The position numbers were made by a program, and so were the translations under genes. From Dyadobacter sp. CECT 9275 (GTDB taxonomy: Bacteria; Bacteroidota; Bacteroidia; Cytophagales; Spirosomataceae), in contig NZ_CAJRAF010000001.1 in assembly GCF_907164905.1 (NCBI RefSeq), positions 779,001 to 843,000 on the forward strand: 64,000 bases of DNA, given 5' to 3'. Within the stretch, counting starts at the first letter, position 1, and each line of letters starts with the position of its first letter. The notes under the pieces were generated by a model that saw nothing but the letters and a program-made list of their open reading frames with translations, had not been told where the DNA came from and searched no databases. Positions 1-8,644 of this stretch are shown piece after piece.

Positions 1-1
1 G

Positions 2-139
2 GGAGCTGTGGTTATTGAAACCTTCGGGCAGCCTTCTAAAGAACTGGCTCGGGCCGCCTGCATCTGGCGCCCGCTGGCCAACAGTGCCGATGAACTTGCC
101 AGCGAGGGACTTTTGTTTTATAAGAGCCTGTTTTCATGA
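2..139 (+). CDS. Sugar phosphate isomerase/epimerase, C-terminal end (partial)
   Basis: The window opens inside a gene. Frame 2 is open from the first base to a TGA at 137-139 and gives 45 residues. The tail contains a WRPLANSADELASEG-like stretch, which resembles the C-terminus of xylose-isomerase-like TIM barrel proteins of the D-tagatose/D-psicose 3-epimerase group. The rest of the gene lies upstream of the window, so active-site residues cannot be checked. It sits just ahead of a GH43 gene on the same strand, with 19 bp to that gene's probable ATG, which suggests one carbohydrate operon. The family call rests only on this short tail. Confidence 0.7.
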   Translation, partial: GAVVIETFGQPSKELARAACIWRPLANSADELASEGLLFYKSLFS

Positions 140-158
140 AGAGTTCTATCATGGTGAT

Positions 159-1226
159 ATGATGAACGTCCTGTTTTCGTTGCTGCTGATCCTTTCTTTT
201 TTAGGGGAATCTGGTATTATCAGGACAATAGCAATACCCGGAGCAGCTTTTGATCCCGCCGATTCTGCAAAGTATACCAATCCGGTTTTTGAACCCGTAC
301 TGGCGGATCCGTCGGTAATCAGGGGAACAGATGGCTGGTTTTACGCCTTTGGTACCATGGATGACTGGGGAGATGGAAAAGGTGCTCATTTGGTTCCAAT
401 CCTGCGTTCCCGGAATCTTACCCGCTGGACCTTCCTGAAGGATGCATTCATAAAAAAGCCATCCTGGAAAGAAAAAGGAGGGATATGGGCTCCGGATATT
501 GCCAGGGTGAATGGCAGGTATCATCTTTATTATGCCTTTTCTACCTGGGGAGATACTGACCCCGGTATCGGATTAGCAGTGGCCGATTCGGTTACAGGTC
601 CGTTCCAGGATCAGGGTAAGCTCTTTCTCAGTTTGGAAGTGAATGTCCCGAATTCAATAGATCCGTTCTACCTGGAAGACGCCGGCAGGAAGTATATTTT
701 TTGGGGGAGTTATTCCAACGCTTCTAACCAGGGTACCTTTGGTGTTGAACTTGCCGGTGATGGAAAGTCGGTGCCGGACCTGGGCAAAAAGTTTAAAGTG
801 GCAGCAGGAGACTTTGAGGCGGTGATGATACACCGGAGAAACGGATATTATTATTTTTTCGGGTCAAAAGAGAATTGCTGTGATGCTGAAAAAAGCAAAT
901 ACCAGGTTCGTGTAGGAAGGTCTCAAAAACTTGCCGGACCCTATCTCGACCAAGAGGGAAAACCGTTGAAGGAAAGAGGGGCGGGTACGCTCCTGCTTCA
1001 CCGGACCGAGACCGTTGCTGGTCCGGGGCATAATTCCAGAATCATAACCGATAAAAATGGACAGGATTGGATGTTATATCATGCTATTGATGTGAAGCAA
1101 CCGAAGGTGCCCAGTGGAGCCAACCGACGGGTACTAATGCTTGACAAAATAACATGGAAAAACGGCTGGCCGGAAATCAAAAACCAGCAGCCCGGAATCA
1201 TAGAGCAAAATGCACCTACGTTTTAA
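159..1226 (+). CDS. Glycoside hydrolase family 43, arabinan endo-1,5-alpha-L-arabinosidase-like
   Basis: A secreted enzyme of about 355 residues with a five-bladed propeller fold, expected to cleave alpha-L-arabinofuranosyl or xylosyl links in plant polysaccharide. The start is set at the paired ATGs at 159/162 because a hydrophobic signal segment (NVLFSLLLILSFLG) follows at once; the longer TTG-started frame overlaps the preceding gene. GH43 landmarks are visible in order: ADPSVIRG with the catalytic base Asp, GGIWAPDI, NSIDPFY with the pKa-tuning Asp, and GDFEAVMI with the candidate acid Glu. It is followed by a GH5-like lipoprotein gene and a sulfatase gene on the same strand. The exact substrate is not fixed by the sequence. 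Confidence 0.85.
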   Translation: MMNVLFSLLLILSFLGESGIIRTIAIPGAAFDPADSAKYTNPVFEPVLADPSVIRGTDGWFYAFGTMDDWGDGKGAHLVPILRSRNLTRWTFLKDAFIKKPSWKEKGGIWAPDIARVNGRYHLYYAFSTWGDTDPGIGLAVADSVTGPFQDQGKLFLSLEVNVPNSIDPFYLEDAGRKYIFWGSYSNASNQGTFGVELAGDGKSVPDLGKKFKVAAGDFEAVMIHRRNGYYYFFGSKENCCDAEKSKYQVRVGRSQKLAGPYLDQEGKPLKERGAGTLLLHRTETVAGPGHNSRIITDKNGQDWMLYHAIDVKQPKVPSGANRRVLMLDKITWKNGWPEIKNQQPGIIEQNAPTF

Positions 1227-1294
1227 AAGATAGATACCGCGAAAATCAATTTCTGACCTTATTCAACACGACAATTCTAAATAAATCTGAACGA

Positions 1295-2458
1295 ATGAAA
1301 CTATTAAAAACGACACTATGGGCACTGGCAGCGCTTGTTTTATTCCAGAACTGTTCCAAAAAGGCCGACAGCGAGAAAGAGGAAAGTGCAGCGGCCGGGC
1401 AGCCTGCCAAACGGGAGATTTGGACCAAAGAGCAAGCCAAACAATGGTACGGCCAACAGGGATGGCTTGTGGGAGCCGACTTCCTGCCAAGCACGGCGAT
1501 TAACCAGCTGGAAATGTTCCAGGAGGCATCCTTCGACACCGCCACCATCAACCGCGAACTAGGCTGGGCGGCAGGTATCGGGATGAATACCATGAGGGTA
1601 TATCTGCATGATCTTCTTTATGAGCAGGATTCAACCGGTTTTTACAAGCGCCTCGACGTTTTTCTGGACATTGCCGCAAAACATAAGATCAGGCCCTTGT
1701 TTGTTTTGTTTGATTCCTGCTGGGATCCTTTCCCGAAATTAGGGCCGCAGCGTGCTCCCAAACCTGGAGTTCACAATTCGGGATGGGTGCAAAGCCCTGG
1801 TTTTGAAGCCCTGAAAGACAGTACGCAATACCCGCGCCTCGAAAAATATGTAAAAGGTGTTGTCGGTAAATTTGCAGGTGATGACCGTATCCTGGCATGG
1901 GATATCTGGAACGAACCCGACAATACCAATAACAGCTCTTATGGCAAAGTGGAGCTTCCCAATAAAGTGGATTACGTGTTGCCTCTATTAAAAAGCTCCT
2001 TCGGCTGGGCCCGATCGGTAAACCCTTCTCAGCCGCTTACCTCAGGGTTGTGGGCAGGAGACTGGACATCGTACGAAACGCTCAAGCCAATTGAAAAACT
2101 GATGATCGACGAGTCGGACGTGGTTTCTTTCCATAACTATGAAAATGCCGCCGAATTCGAAAAGAGAATCAAGCAGCTTCAGCAGTACGACCGTCCGATG
2201 ATCTGCACAGAGTATATGTCGCGCGGGAATGGCAGTTTCTTTGAAGGCTCACTACCGATTGCCAGGAAGTACAACGTAGGGGCCATTAACTGGGGGTTGG
2301 TAGATGGCAAGTCGCAAACGATATACCCATGGGACAGCTGGAAAAAGACCTATACAAAAGAACCTGAATTGTGGTTTCATGATATCTTCAGAAAAGATGG
2401 TACACCTTACAGACAAGCAGAAGTGGATCTGATTAAGGAGCTGACGGCTTCCAAGTAA
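1295..2458 (+). CDS. GH5-like cellulase/mannanase-family lipoprotein
   Basis: A 387-residue TIM-barrel glycoside hydrolase. The start at 1295 is chosen because it gives a lipoprotein signal (MKLLKTTLWALAALVLFQNC, lipid-anchored Cys20); the frame extends 47 codons upstream without a signal. Clan GH-A landmarks are clear: DIWNEPDN with the acid/base Glu near residue 207, and ICTEYMSRG with the nucleophile Glu near 306. It is probably anchored in the outer membrane or periplasm and acts on a beta-linked glycan. Database names for this group vary (cellulase family, 1,4-beta-xylanase), and substrate cannot be told from sequence. A strong terminator follows directly. Confidence 0.85.
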   Translation: MKLLKTTLWALAALVLFQNCSKKADSEKEESAAAGQPAKREIWTKEQAKQWYGQQGWLVGADFLPSTAINQLEMFQEASFDTATINRELGWAAGIGMNTMRVYLHDLLYEQDSTGFYKRLDVFLDIAAKHKIRPLFVLFDSCWDPFPKLGPQRAPKPGVHNSGWVQSPGFEALKDSTQYPRLEKYVKGVVGKFAGDDRILAWDIWNEPDNTNNSSYGKVELPNKVDYVLPLLKSSFGWARSVNPSQPLTSGLWAGDWTSYETLKPIEKLMIDESDVVSFHNYENAAEFEKRIKQLQQYDRPMICTEYMSRGNGSFFEGSLPIARKYNVGAINWGLVDGKSQTIYPWDSWKKTYTKEPELWFHDIFRKDGTPYRQAEVDLIKELTASK

Positions 2459-2474
2459 GATAATCAGCTTGTTT

Positions 2475-2517
2475 AAAAACCTTCTTAACGGTACACTGCC
2501 GGTTAAGAAGGTTTTTT
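2475..2517 (+). terminator. Rho-independent terminator after the GH5-like gene
   Basis: Arms AACCTTCTTAAC-GG and CC-GGTTAAGAAGGTT flank a short loop, with one bulged base, and are followed by a run of T. It ends the GH43/GH5 transcript before the sulfatase gene. Confidence 0.8.
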
Positions 2518-2588
2518 ATTTGCCTCTTTTCAGGTAGTAAAAAAGGTTGTGTGAGGTCTTTTTTTTGCGGAAGTACTTGACCTTGCTA

Positions 2589-4133
2589 ATGAAAATATTC
2601 AAATTCTTTTTCCTTTCTTTTACATTCATACTTGCTTTCCCCGGCGTTGTTCTTTTCGCACAAAAGAAAGCTCAGAAACCTAACGTCATTTTTATATATG
2701 CCGATGACGTTGGCTACGGTGACCTGAGCTGTTATGGAGCGACCAGAATCAGTACACCCAATCTGGACCGGCTGGCTAAGGAGGGGGCACGGTTTACGAA
2801 TGCTCATGCGTCGTCTGCTACCTGTACACCATCCCGTTATGCCCTGATGACTGGCGAATATCCCTGGCGCCGAAAAGGTACTGGTGTTTTACCCGGGGAT
2901 GCCTCTCTGATTATCCCTACCGACCGGCTTACGCTTCCCTCACTTTTTCAGAATGCTGGATATAAAACCGGGGCCGTGGGGAAGTGGCATCTGGGATTGG
3001 GAAAGACTAATAAGCAGATCAACTGGAACAAACCCGTTTCAACCGGGCCCAACGAAGTTGGCTTTGATTATGCCTTTTATTTTCCAGCCACTTCGGACCG
3101 CGTTCCAACTGTTTTTATGGAGAATCACGAAGTGGTAGGGCTGGACCCCGATGATCCCATTGAAGTAGATTATGCTAAAAAGATAGGAAACGAACCCACA
3201 GGGGCCGAGCATCCTGAATTGCTTAAACTACCCGCATCTCCCAACCATGGGCATAATAACACGATTGTGAATGGTATCGGGAGGATTGGCTTTATGAAAG
3301 GAGGCAAACAGGCCCGCTGGACAGACGAAGAAATAGGGCTGGTCTTTTTGAACAAGGCTGAGTCTTTTATAGAAGAGAACAAAGCAAATCCGTTTTTTCT
3401 TTATTTTTCATTAAATGATATTCACGTACCGAGGATGCCAAGTACCCAGTTTAAAGGCAAAAGTGGCATGGGCCTGCGGGGAGATGTAATATTACAGATG
3501 GACTGGACAGTAGGGGAAATTCTTAAGAAGCTGGATGACCTCAAACTAACCGAGCATACCCTGATTATTTTTTCAAGTGATAATGGCCCCGTACTGGACG
3601 ATGGCTACGCCGATAAAGCTGTTGAGCTTGCCAAGGGCCATAAGCCGGCCGGTAGCCTGCGGGGCGGTAAATACAGTGCGTTTGAGGGAGGGACGAGGGT
3701 TCCGTTCCTGGCAAGATGGCCCAGGGTAATCAAAGCCGGAACTGAAACTGACGCATTGGTGTGCCAGATAGACATGCTGTCTTCCTTTGCGGCTTTGTTG
3801 CAACAAAAACTTTCTTTTGAAGATGCGCCCGATAGCTTTAATCAGATAGATGCTTTCCTTGCAAAGCCGGTAAAAGGGCGTGAGTCACTCGTGTTACAGG
3901 GAGGTACATTAGCCCTTAAAAAGGGAAACTGGAAGTATATTGAGCCAAGTGATGGAATTGCTTATATGCCTCTGACGGGTACCGAAACCGGTAATGACAA
4001 AAAACCGCAGTTGTATGACCTGGGCAAGGACCTGGGTGAAAAAAGCAATGTTGCTGCCCAAAACCGGAACAAAGTAAAACTGATGCAGGAAGAGCTGGAT
4101 AAAATCAGAGAAGCTGGCAGGAGCCGGTATTAG
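2589..4133 (+). CDS. Sulfatase (arylsulfatase A family), secreted
   Basis: A 514-residue type I sulfatase that hydrolyses sulfate esters. The ATG at 2589 gives a signal peptide (MKIFKFFFLSFTFILAF...FAQ); an upstream start at 2547 is possible but less natural. The calcium-binding pair is seen in YADDVGYGD (Asp39, Asp40) and the formylglycine signature C-T-P-S-R at Cys79, so maturation by a formylglycine-generating enzyme is expected. GKWHLG and SSDNGP motifs, typical of the fold, are present. Adjacent GH43 and GH5-like genes suggest attack on a sulfated or mixed polysaccharide, but a terminator separates it from them. Confidence 0.92.
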   Translation: MKIFKFFFLSFTFILAFPGVVLFAQKKAQKPNVIFIYADDVGYGDLSCYGATRISTPNLDRLAKEGARFTNAHASSATCTPSRYALMTGEYPWRRKGTGVLPGDASLIIPTDRLTLPSLFQNAGYKTGAVGKWHLGLGKTNKQINWNKPVSTGPNEVGFDYAFYFPATSDRVPTVFMENHEVVGLDPDDPIEVDYAKKIGNEPTGAEHPELLKLPASPNHGHNNTIVNGIGRIGFMKGGKQARWTDEEIGLVFLNKAESFIEENKANPFFLYFSLNDIHVPRMPSTQFKGKSGMGLRGDVILQMDWTVGEILKKLDDLKLTEHTLIIFSSDNGPVLDDGYADKAVELAKGHKPAGSLRGGKYSAFEGGTRVPFLARWPRVIKAGTETDALVCQIDMLSSFAALLQQKLSFEDAPDSFNQIDAFLAKPVKGRESLVLQGGTLALKKGNWKYIEPSDGIAYMPLTGTETGNDKKPQLYDLGKDLGEKSNVAAQNRNKVKLMQEELDKIREAGRSRY

Positions 4134-4160
4134 TTTGATACTGAACGTTTTTTTTGTAGT

Positions 4161-4208
4161 CATTTTTTGTAAACGGGAGCCGTAAGGGGCAGCCGTTTAC
4201 AAAAAATG
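4161..4208. terminator. Bidirectional terminator between sulfatase and lysA
   Basis: A perfect 16-bp stem (CATTTTTTGTAAACGG and its complement) with a 16-base loop lies between two convergent genes. T-rich on both strands, so it can end transcripts from either side. Confidence 0.85.
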
Positions 4209-4215
4209 GGAACCT

Positions 4216-5445
4216 CTATAGTCCGTCCTGTGTACCGAGCAGATCCTTTAAAGATTCACGCCTTCTGATGAGCTTTGCGGAGCCGTGGTCTACCAGTACT
4301 TCAGCTGGCCTGAATCTGGCGTTATAATGAGAGCTCATCGTGTAGCCATAAGCCCCTGCATTCAGCATAACCAGAATATCACCCGGACGAACCTCCGAAA
4401 GTGTGCGGTCTGATGCAAAAGTGTCAGTTTCACAGATGTACCCCACCACATTGTATGTCTTTTCGGTTCCTCCCGGATTGGAGGTATTAAGTATATGATG
4501 ATAGGAGCCGTACATCATCGGGCGGATCAGGTGGTTGAGGCCGGTGTCGACATGGACAAAATTACGTGCCGGATCCTCCTTGACAACCGTTGTGGTAGTA
4601 AGCAGGTATCCTGACTCGCTTACCAGGAATTTACCAGGTTCAAACCAAAGCTGCAACTCACGCCCATACTCGGCACAGAATTTTTTGAAACGCTCTGAGA
4701 TTTTGGTACCAAGTAAATGCATGTCGGTTATTTCGTCGCCCGGCTTGTAGGATACCTTAAATCCGCCGCCAAGGTCAACGATCTGAAGGTCTGGGAAACG
4801 TTTGGCGGTTTCAAAGAGGATATCTGCAACCTGGATGAAAGGTTCGGCATCCTTAATGTCGGAACCGGTGTGCTGGTGCAAACCGATCACTTTAATGCCG
4901 TAACGGTTTACAACTTCCAGTATCTGCTCAATTAATAATACCGAAATTCCGAATTTGGAGTCGGCATGTGCGGTCATGATCTTGGCATTTCCACCCGCAG
5001 CCACATTCGGTTTGATCCGGATCAGGCAGGGTTTAGTACTGCCATAAGTCTTTCCGAACCACTCCAGAAGGGGTATACTGTCTACATTAACCAAAGCACC
5101 TGCTTCTACTGCCTCCTTCACCTCATGGAAAGGAACACCGCTGGGGGTAAAGGTGATCTGGCCTGCGTCGTACCCGGCAAGCCGCCCCATTTCAAATTCC
5201 CCGGGTGAGACTACATCCAGTTCTACACCAATTTCCCGCATCAGCCGGAGAATAGAAAGGTTGGTATTGGCTTTACAGGCATATTTGATTTTCATGTTCA
5301 CCGAAGAGAAGGCCTCCTGCAGTTCTGCCACTTTGCGGCGGATGGTGCCACCGTCATAAACATACAACGGGCTGCCGTAAGTTTCTATCAGTTCTGACGG
5401 GCTAATGCCTTGTATTTGATAGGTATTGTTTTCTGAGAGCTGCAT
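4216..5445 (-). CDS. lysA: Diaminopimelate decarboxylase
   Basis: Decarboxylates meso-diaminopimelate to L-lysine with PLP, the last step of lysine synthesis. The 409-residue length is normal for the family. Visible landmarks: KYACKAN with the PLP lysine, SPGEFEMGR, GLHQHTGSD, the glycine-rich phosphate loop VDLGGGFKV, WFEPGKF, and YICETDTFA with the catalytic cysteine donated across the dimer. It lies 42 bp downstream of pyrF on the same strand, so the two probably share a transcript. Confidence 0.96.
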   Translation of the reverse strand: MQLSENNTYQIQGISPSELIETYGSPLYVYDGGTIRRKVAELQEAFSSVNMKIKYACKANTNLSILRLMREIGVELDVVSPGEFEMGRLAGYDAGQITFTPSGVPFHEVKEAVEAGALVNVDSIPLLEWFGKTYGSTKPCLIRIKPNVAAGGNAKIMTAHADSKFGISVLLIEQILEVVNRYGIKVIGLHQHTGSDIKDAEPFIQVADILFETAKRFPDLQIVDLGGGFKVSYKPGDEITDMHLLGTKISERFKKFCAEYGRELQLWFEPGKFLVSESGYLLTTTTVVKEDPARNFVHVDTGLNHLIRPMMYGSYHHILNTSNPGGTEKTYNVVGYICETDTFASDRTLSEVRPGDILVMLNAGAYGYTMSSHYNARFRPAEVLVDHGSAKLIRRRESLKDLLGTQDGL

Positions 5446-5487
5446 TATTTCAAATTGTAATTCTTGTTTTTATTGTCAGAACCGCCC

Positions 5488-6318
5488 TCAGGCGGTCAGA
5501 TATTTGTCCAGATACACCGACATTTCCTCCTGGAGTTTCTTTGCCTCCAATCCGGCATGGAGGGCAAAATCTACACCATTACCAGCATATATGATACTTC
5601 GGGACGCGTTGACGAGCAGGCCGCATGATTTGTTCATGCCAAAACGGGAAACTTCCTCAAGGTTTCCTCCTTGTGCACCCACACCAGGAACCAGCAGGAA
5701 ATGTGCGGGAGCAATGGTCCGGATATGCGCAATGTCCTGTGTCTGAGTGGCGCCAACAACATAGATCATCCTGTCGGCACCGGCCCACGTTTGTGATATT
5801 CGAAGTACTTCTTCAAACAAGGCCCCGTTTTCTGTTTTCAATCGCTGAAAATCTGAACTTCCTGCATTGGAGGTAAGCGCGAGCAGTATCACCCATTTTT
5901 CTTCAAATTCCAGGAATGGGAGTACGGAATCGCTTCCCATATAAGGTGCTACTGTTACAGCATCAAAGTCGAGTCCGGAAGATTTGGGGTCAAAAAAAGT
6001 GCGGGCATATAGTCCTGAGGTGTTTCCGATATCTCCCCTTTTTGCATCTGCAATGGTAAAATGGCTTTTTGGGATGTACTCAATTGTTTTCTGCAGACTT
6101 TCCCAACCCTTTGCACCTAATGCTTCGTAAAATGCAATATTGGGTTTGTAGGAAACGCAATATTCCGCAGTAGCATCTATGATCTGTTTGTTAAAGGCAA
6201 AAATGGGGTCCTGTTCTTTCAGCAGGTGAGACGGGATTTTTTTAATATCAGTGTCAAGACCAACACAGAGATAGGATCTCTTGGTTAAAATCTGTTCAAA
6301 AAGCGCTTCGTAAGTCAT
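5488..6318 (-). CDS. pyrF: Orotidine 5'-phosphate decarboxylase (class 2)
   Basis: Converts OMP to UMP, the last step of de novo pyrimidine synthesis. The 276-residue length and the catalytic [10 protein letters not shown] motif place it in the longer class 2 family rather than the roughly 230-residue E. coli type. LCVGLDTD near the N-terminus and the phosphate loop VPGVGAQGG near the C-terminus are present. A CCGCC/GGCGG hairpin overlaps its stop codon (about 5482-5495) but lacks a T run. It precedes lysA on the same strand and is divergent from rfbC. Confidence 0.96.
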   Translation of the reverse strand: MTYEALFEQILTKRSYLCVGLDTDIKKIPSHLLKEQDPIFAFNKQIIDATAEYCVSYKPNIAFYEALGAKGWESLQKTIEYIPKSHFTIADAKRGDIGNTSGLYARTFFDPKSSGLDFDAVTVAPYMGSDSVLPFLEFEEKWVILLALTSNAGSSDFQRLKTENGALFEEVLRISQTWAGADRMIYVVGATQTQDIAHIRTIAPAHFLLVPGVGAQGGNLEEVSRFGMNKSCGLLVNASRSIIYAGNGVDFALHAGLEAKKLQEEMSVYLDKYLTA

Positions 6319-6366
6319 GATATTTTAAATATTGCGCCGAAATTACAACGTCTGCCAATAGATTCA

Positions 6367-6374
6367 TAAATTTG
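6367..6374 (+). promoter_or_regulatory. Candidate -7 element (TAAATTTG) for rfbC
   Basis: An exact match to the Bacteroidota -7 consensus TAnnTTTG, about 50 bp before the preferred rfbC start. No clear -33 TTG is seen at the expected distance. Its position argues against the upstream TTG start at 6372, which would lie inside the promoter. Confidence 0.45.
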
Positions 6375-6422
6375 TGCAGATATAAAATGATAACGTTCAG
6401 CAATAAAACCAACATAACACCC

Positions 6423-6968
6423 ATGCACATCCGGGAAACATCGATTTCAGGTTTGATTGAGTTTACTCCAAGAATTTTTGAAGACGAAAGGGGGCTGTTT
6501 TTTGAATCCTTCAATAGTGCTTCGTTTGAACAGTACGGTTTGCCCACCAACTTTGTTCAGGATAACCAGTCTTTCTCTAAAAAAGGAGTTGTTCGCGGGT
6601 TACATTTTCAAAATGCGCCTTTTGCCCAAGGCAAATTGGTGAGGGTTATTTCCGGCCGGGTGTTGGATGTTGCCGTGGATATTCGTCCTGAATCCCCGAC
6701 TTTTGGAAAGTACGAGGTTTTTGAATTAACCGGAGAACGTAATAACATGGCATATATCCCGGAGGGTTTTGCGCACGGTTTTGCTGCGCTGGAAGATTCC
6801 ATTTTTAGCTACAAATGTACTAACGTATACAACAAGCAAAGCGAGTCGGGAATTTTATGGAATGATCCTTCCCTGAATATAGACTGGGGCGTGGCGAATC
6901 CTATTGTTTCTGAAAAGGACCTACTCCTTCCTACCTTCAAATCTTTATTCAGTAAACAAGACCTCTGA
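6423..6968 (+). CDS. rfbC: dTDP-4-dehydrorhamnose 3,5-epimerase
   Basis: Catalyses the third step of dTDP-L-rhamnose synthesis, epimerising C3 and C5 of the 4-keto sugar. The ATG at 6423 gives 181 residues, the usual length, and the N-terminus MHIRETSISGLIEFTPRIF matches the family; earlier in-frame starts fall in the promoter. The cupin landmarks RGLHFQ (catalytic His region), DVAVDIRP and YIPEGFAHGF are present. The companion genes rfbB and rfbA lie about 53 kb away in this window, and no rfbD is seen, so the pathway is scattered. Confidence 0.95.
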   Translation: MHIRETSISGLIEFTPRIFEDERGLFFESFNSASFEQYGLPTNFVQDNQSFSKKGVVRGLHFQNAPFAQGKLVRVISGRVLDVAVDIRPESPTFGKYEVFELTGERNNMAYIPEGFAHGFAALEDSIFSYKCTNVYNKQSESGILWNDPSLNIDWGVANPIVSEKDLLLPTFKSLFSKQDL

Positions 6969-7001
6969 GACGCCGGGGATTGATTTTATCAGCTCGCCCG
7001 C

Positions 7002-7682
7002 CTATTTTTCAAAAAGCTCTTCCAGGGCTTTTGATGCAACTTTTTTGGCGGAGTTGGGATTCTGCCCGGTAATAAGCCGCTCGTCCATTTCGATGTACTC
7101 GATAAATGGTATTACAGATTTGGTGAAATGTGCCCCGCGTTCCTTAAGGACGTCTTCCAGATAAAAGGGTACTTCACTCACCAGGCTCATCAGTGTTTCT
7201 TCCATGCTGGTAAATCCGGTAAGGTATTTGTCCTGCAGCAGGTAGGTGCCGTCGGACAGGCGCACATTGATGAGCCCGCAAACTCCATGGCTGACGGCGG
7301 TTACCATTCCGCCATTTTCGTATATTTTCTGGGTTATTTCCTGAAGTCCTTTGTGGTCGGTCAGATCCCACATTGCGCCATGTCCGCCCGCGAAATAGAT
7401 CAGGCGGTAATCTCCCGCGTTGATTTGAGAGGGGCTTAGGGAATTTTTAATTTTAAACTGAAATGCCTGATCCTCTGAATATTGAAGATTGATCTCGTCT
7501 TTCAGATCAAGGCTTCGTTCGTCCATAGGAATTTCTCCTCCCTGGGGGCTTACAATGTCAACCAATAAACGCCGTTTGACCATACAATCATAAAAGTGCG
7601 TCAGTTCATTGAGCCACAGGCCGGTTTTACCTGTTTTCGACGGATAGGAATCGTGGTTGGTACAGACAATGAGTACTTTCAT
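7002..7682 (-). CDS. DJ-1/PfpI (type 1 glutamine amidotransferase-like) protein
   Basis: A 226-residue protein of the DJ-1/PfpI superfamily, Hsp31-like. FAGGHGAMWDL and SHGVCGL give the oxyanion region and the nucleophile-elbow cysteine, with a preceding His. Members act as glutathione-independent glyoxalase III, deglycase or chaperone; the sequence does not decide between these. It runs towards rfbC (convergent, about 33 bp apart) and is separated from the upstream signalling operon by about 225 bp, where I see only a weak hairpin. Confidence 0.85.
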   Translation of the reverse strand: MKVLIVCTNHDSYPSKTGKTGLWLNELTHFYDCMVKRRLLVDIVSPQGGEIPMDERSLDLKDEINLQYSEDQAFQFKIKNSLSPSQINAGDYRLIYFAGGHGAMWDLTDHKGLQEITQKIYENGGMVTAVSHGVCGLINVRLSDGTYLLQDKYLTGFTSMEETLMSLVSEVPFYLEDVLKERGAHFTKSVIPFIEYIEMDERLITGQNPNSAKKVASKALEELFEK

Positions 7683-7908
7683 GGCATGGCAGATTTGGTT
7701 TTTGAAAACCCGGTTTAACCAGGGAACTGAAACCTGGTAACAATCGGTGAAATATACCAGAATTTGGGTTCACTTGGGGTATTCATACCGGATAAATCAG
7801 AATCATTTCTGCTGAACGGGCAGTATACAGGTTTGGAAGGTTTTTTGGTAAAGTCCGGTTGGCGAGGCAGAGGCAAATAAAGAGAAGCCTTGGATGGCTA
7901 AGGTAAGT

Positions 7909-8565
7909 TTACAATAACTGGTTTTTGTAAGCAAAGGCCACGGCGGCGGCAGTGGTTTTAGTGCCGGTTTTTTCCAATACCCTCAGCCTGTGTCCTTCCA
8001 CGGTACGTACGCTGATGAATAACTTTTCGCTGATTTCCACCGTAGATAACCCGTCACAGATCAGTTGTAAAACTTCCTGCTCACGCGAAGACAGTGCTAC
8101 ATTACAAGCATTGGGGAAAAAAGGATGTTTATTGGGCTGGCGATTTACCATTTTACGGTGCATGGCCTTGGAAACAAAATCGTTGTAGTAAAATCCTTCT
8201 TCTGCTACACGGCGGATCGCTTTTTCCACTTCATCCGGGCTGGTGTCTTTTAACAGGTATCCTTGTACGCCTTTTTCAAGCATATGGATCACAAAGCGAT
8301 CCTCATTATACATGGAAACAACAATTACCTTAATCTCCGGAAAGCGTTCGAAAGCTAGCTCGGTTGCCTGGATACCATCCATTACGGGCATCTGCAGATC
8401 CATAAAGATAATATCGGGCGTGTTGTCCGGCAGTTTGTCAAGCAGTTCCTGTCCGTTGGCCGCTTCCAATACGAAATTAAAATCAGGGATGCCGCTCAGC
8501 ATAGAAATAAATCCTTTGCGGAACAATTCATGGTCATCTGCGATGCCTAATTTTAATACTTTCAT
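7909..8565 (-). CDS. Response regulator, NarL/FixJ (LuxR-type HTH) family
   Basis: A 218-residue DNA-binding response regulator. The receiver domain (about 1-125) has the acidic pair in IADDHE, the phospho-acceptor Asp56 in FMDLQMP and the switch lysine in YLLKDTSP. The C-terminal LuxR-type helix-turn-helix spans about 150-215 (LSSREQEVLQL, ISVRTVEGH). It is the last gene of a reverse-strand unit, 79 bp downstream of its probable cognate kinase. The target genes are unknown. Confidence 0.93.
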   Translation of the reverse strand: MKVLKLGIADDHELFRKGFISMLSGIPDFNFVLEAANGQELLDKLPDNTPDIIFMDLQMPVMDGIQATELAFERFPEIKVIVVSMYNEDRFVIHMLEKGVQGYLLKDTSPDEVEKAIRRVAEEGFYYNDFVSKAMHRKMVNRQPNKHPFFPNACNVALSSREQEVLQLICDGLSTVEISEKLFISVRTVEGHRLRVLEKTGTKTTAAAVAFAYKNQLL

Positions 8566-8644
8566 CAGGATTCTTATTAAATAATCATGGGGCTTGGCCG
8601 GATGCTGCTGCTTAGCCTTTGCAATTTACTCAACTTAGCTGAAA

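Noticed and set aside
6372..6422. N-terminal extension of rfbC
   Set aside because: It begins at a TTG inside the TAAATTTG promoter-like site; the shorter protein has the family's normal length.
7719..7739. ACCAGG/CCTGGT hairpin upstream of the DJ-1-like gene
   Set aside because: Short stem without a T run; too weak to call a terminator.
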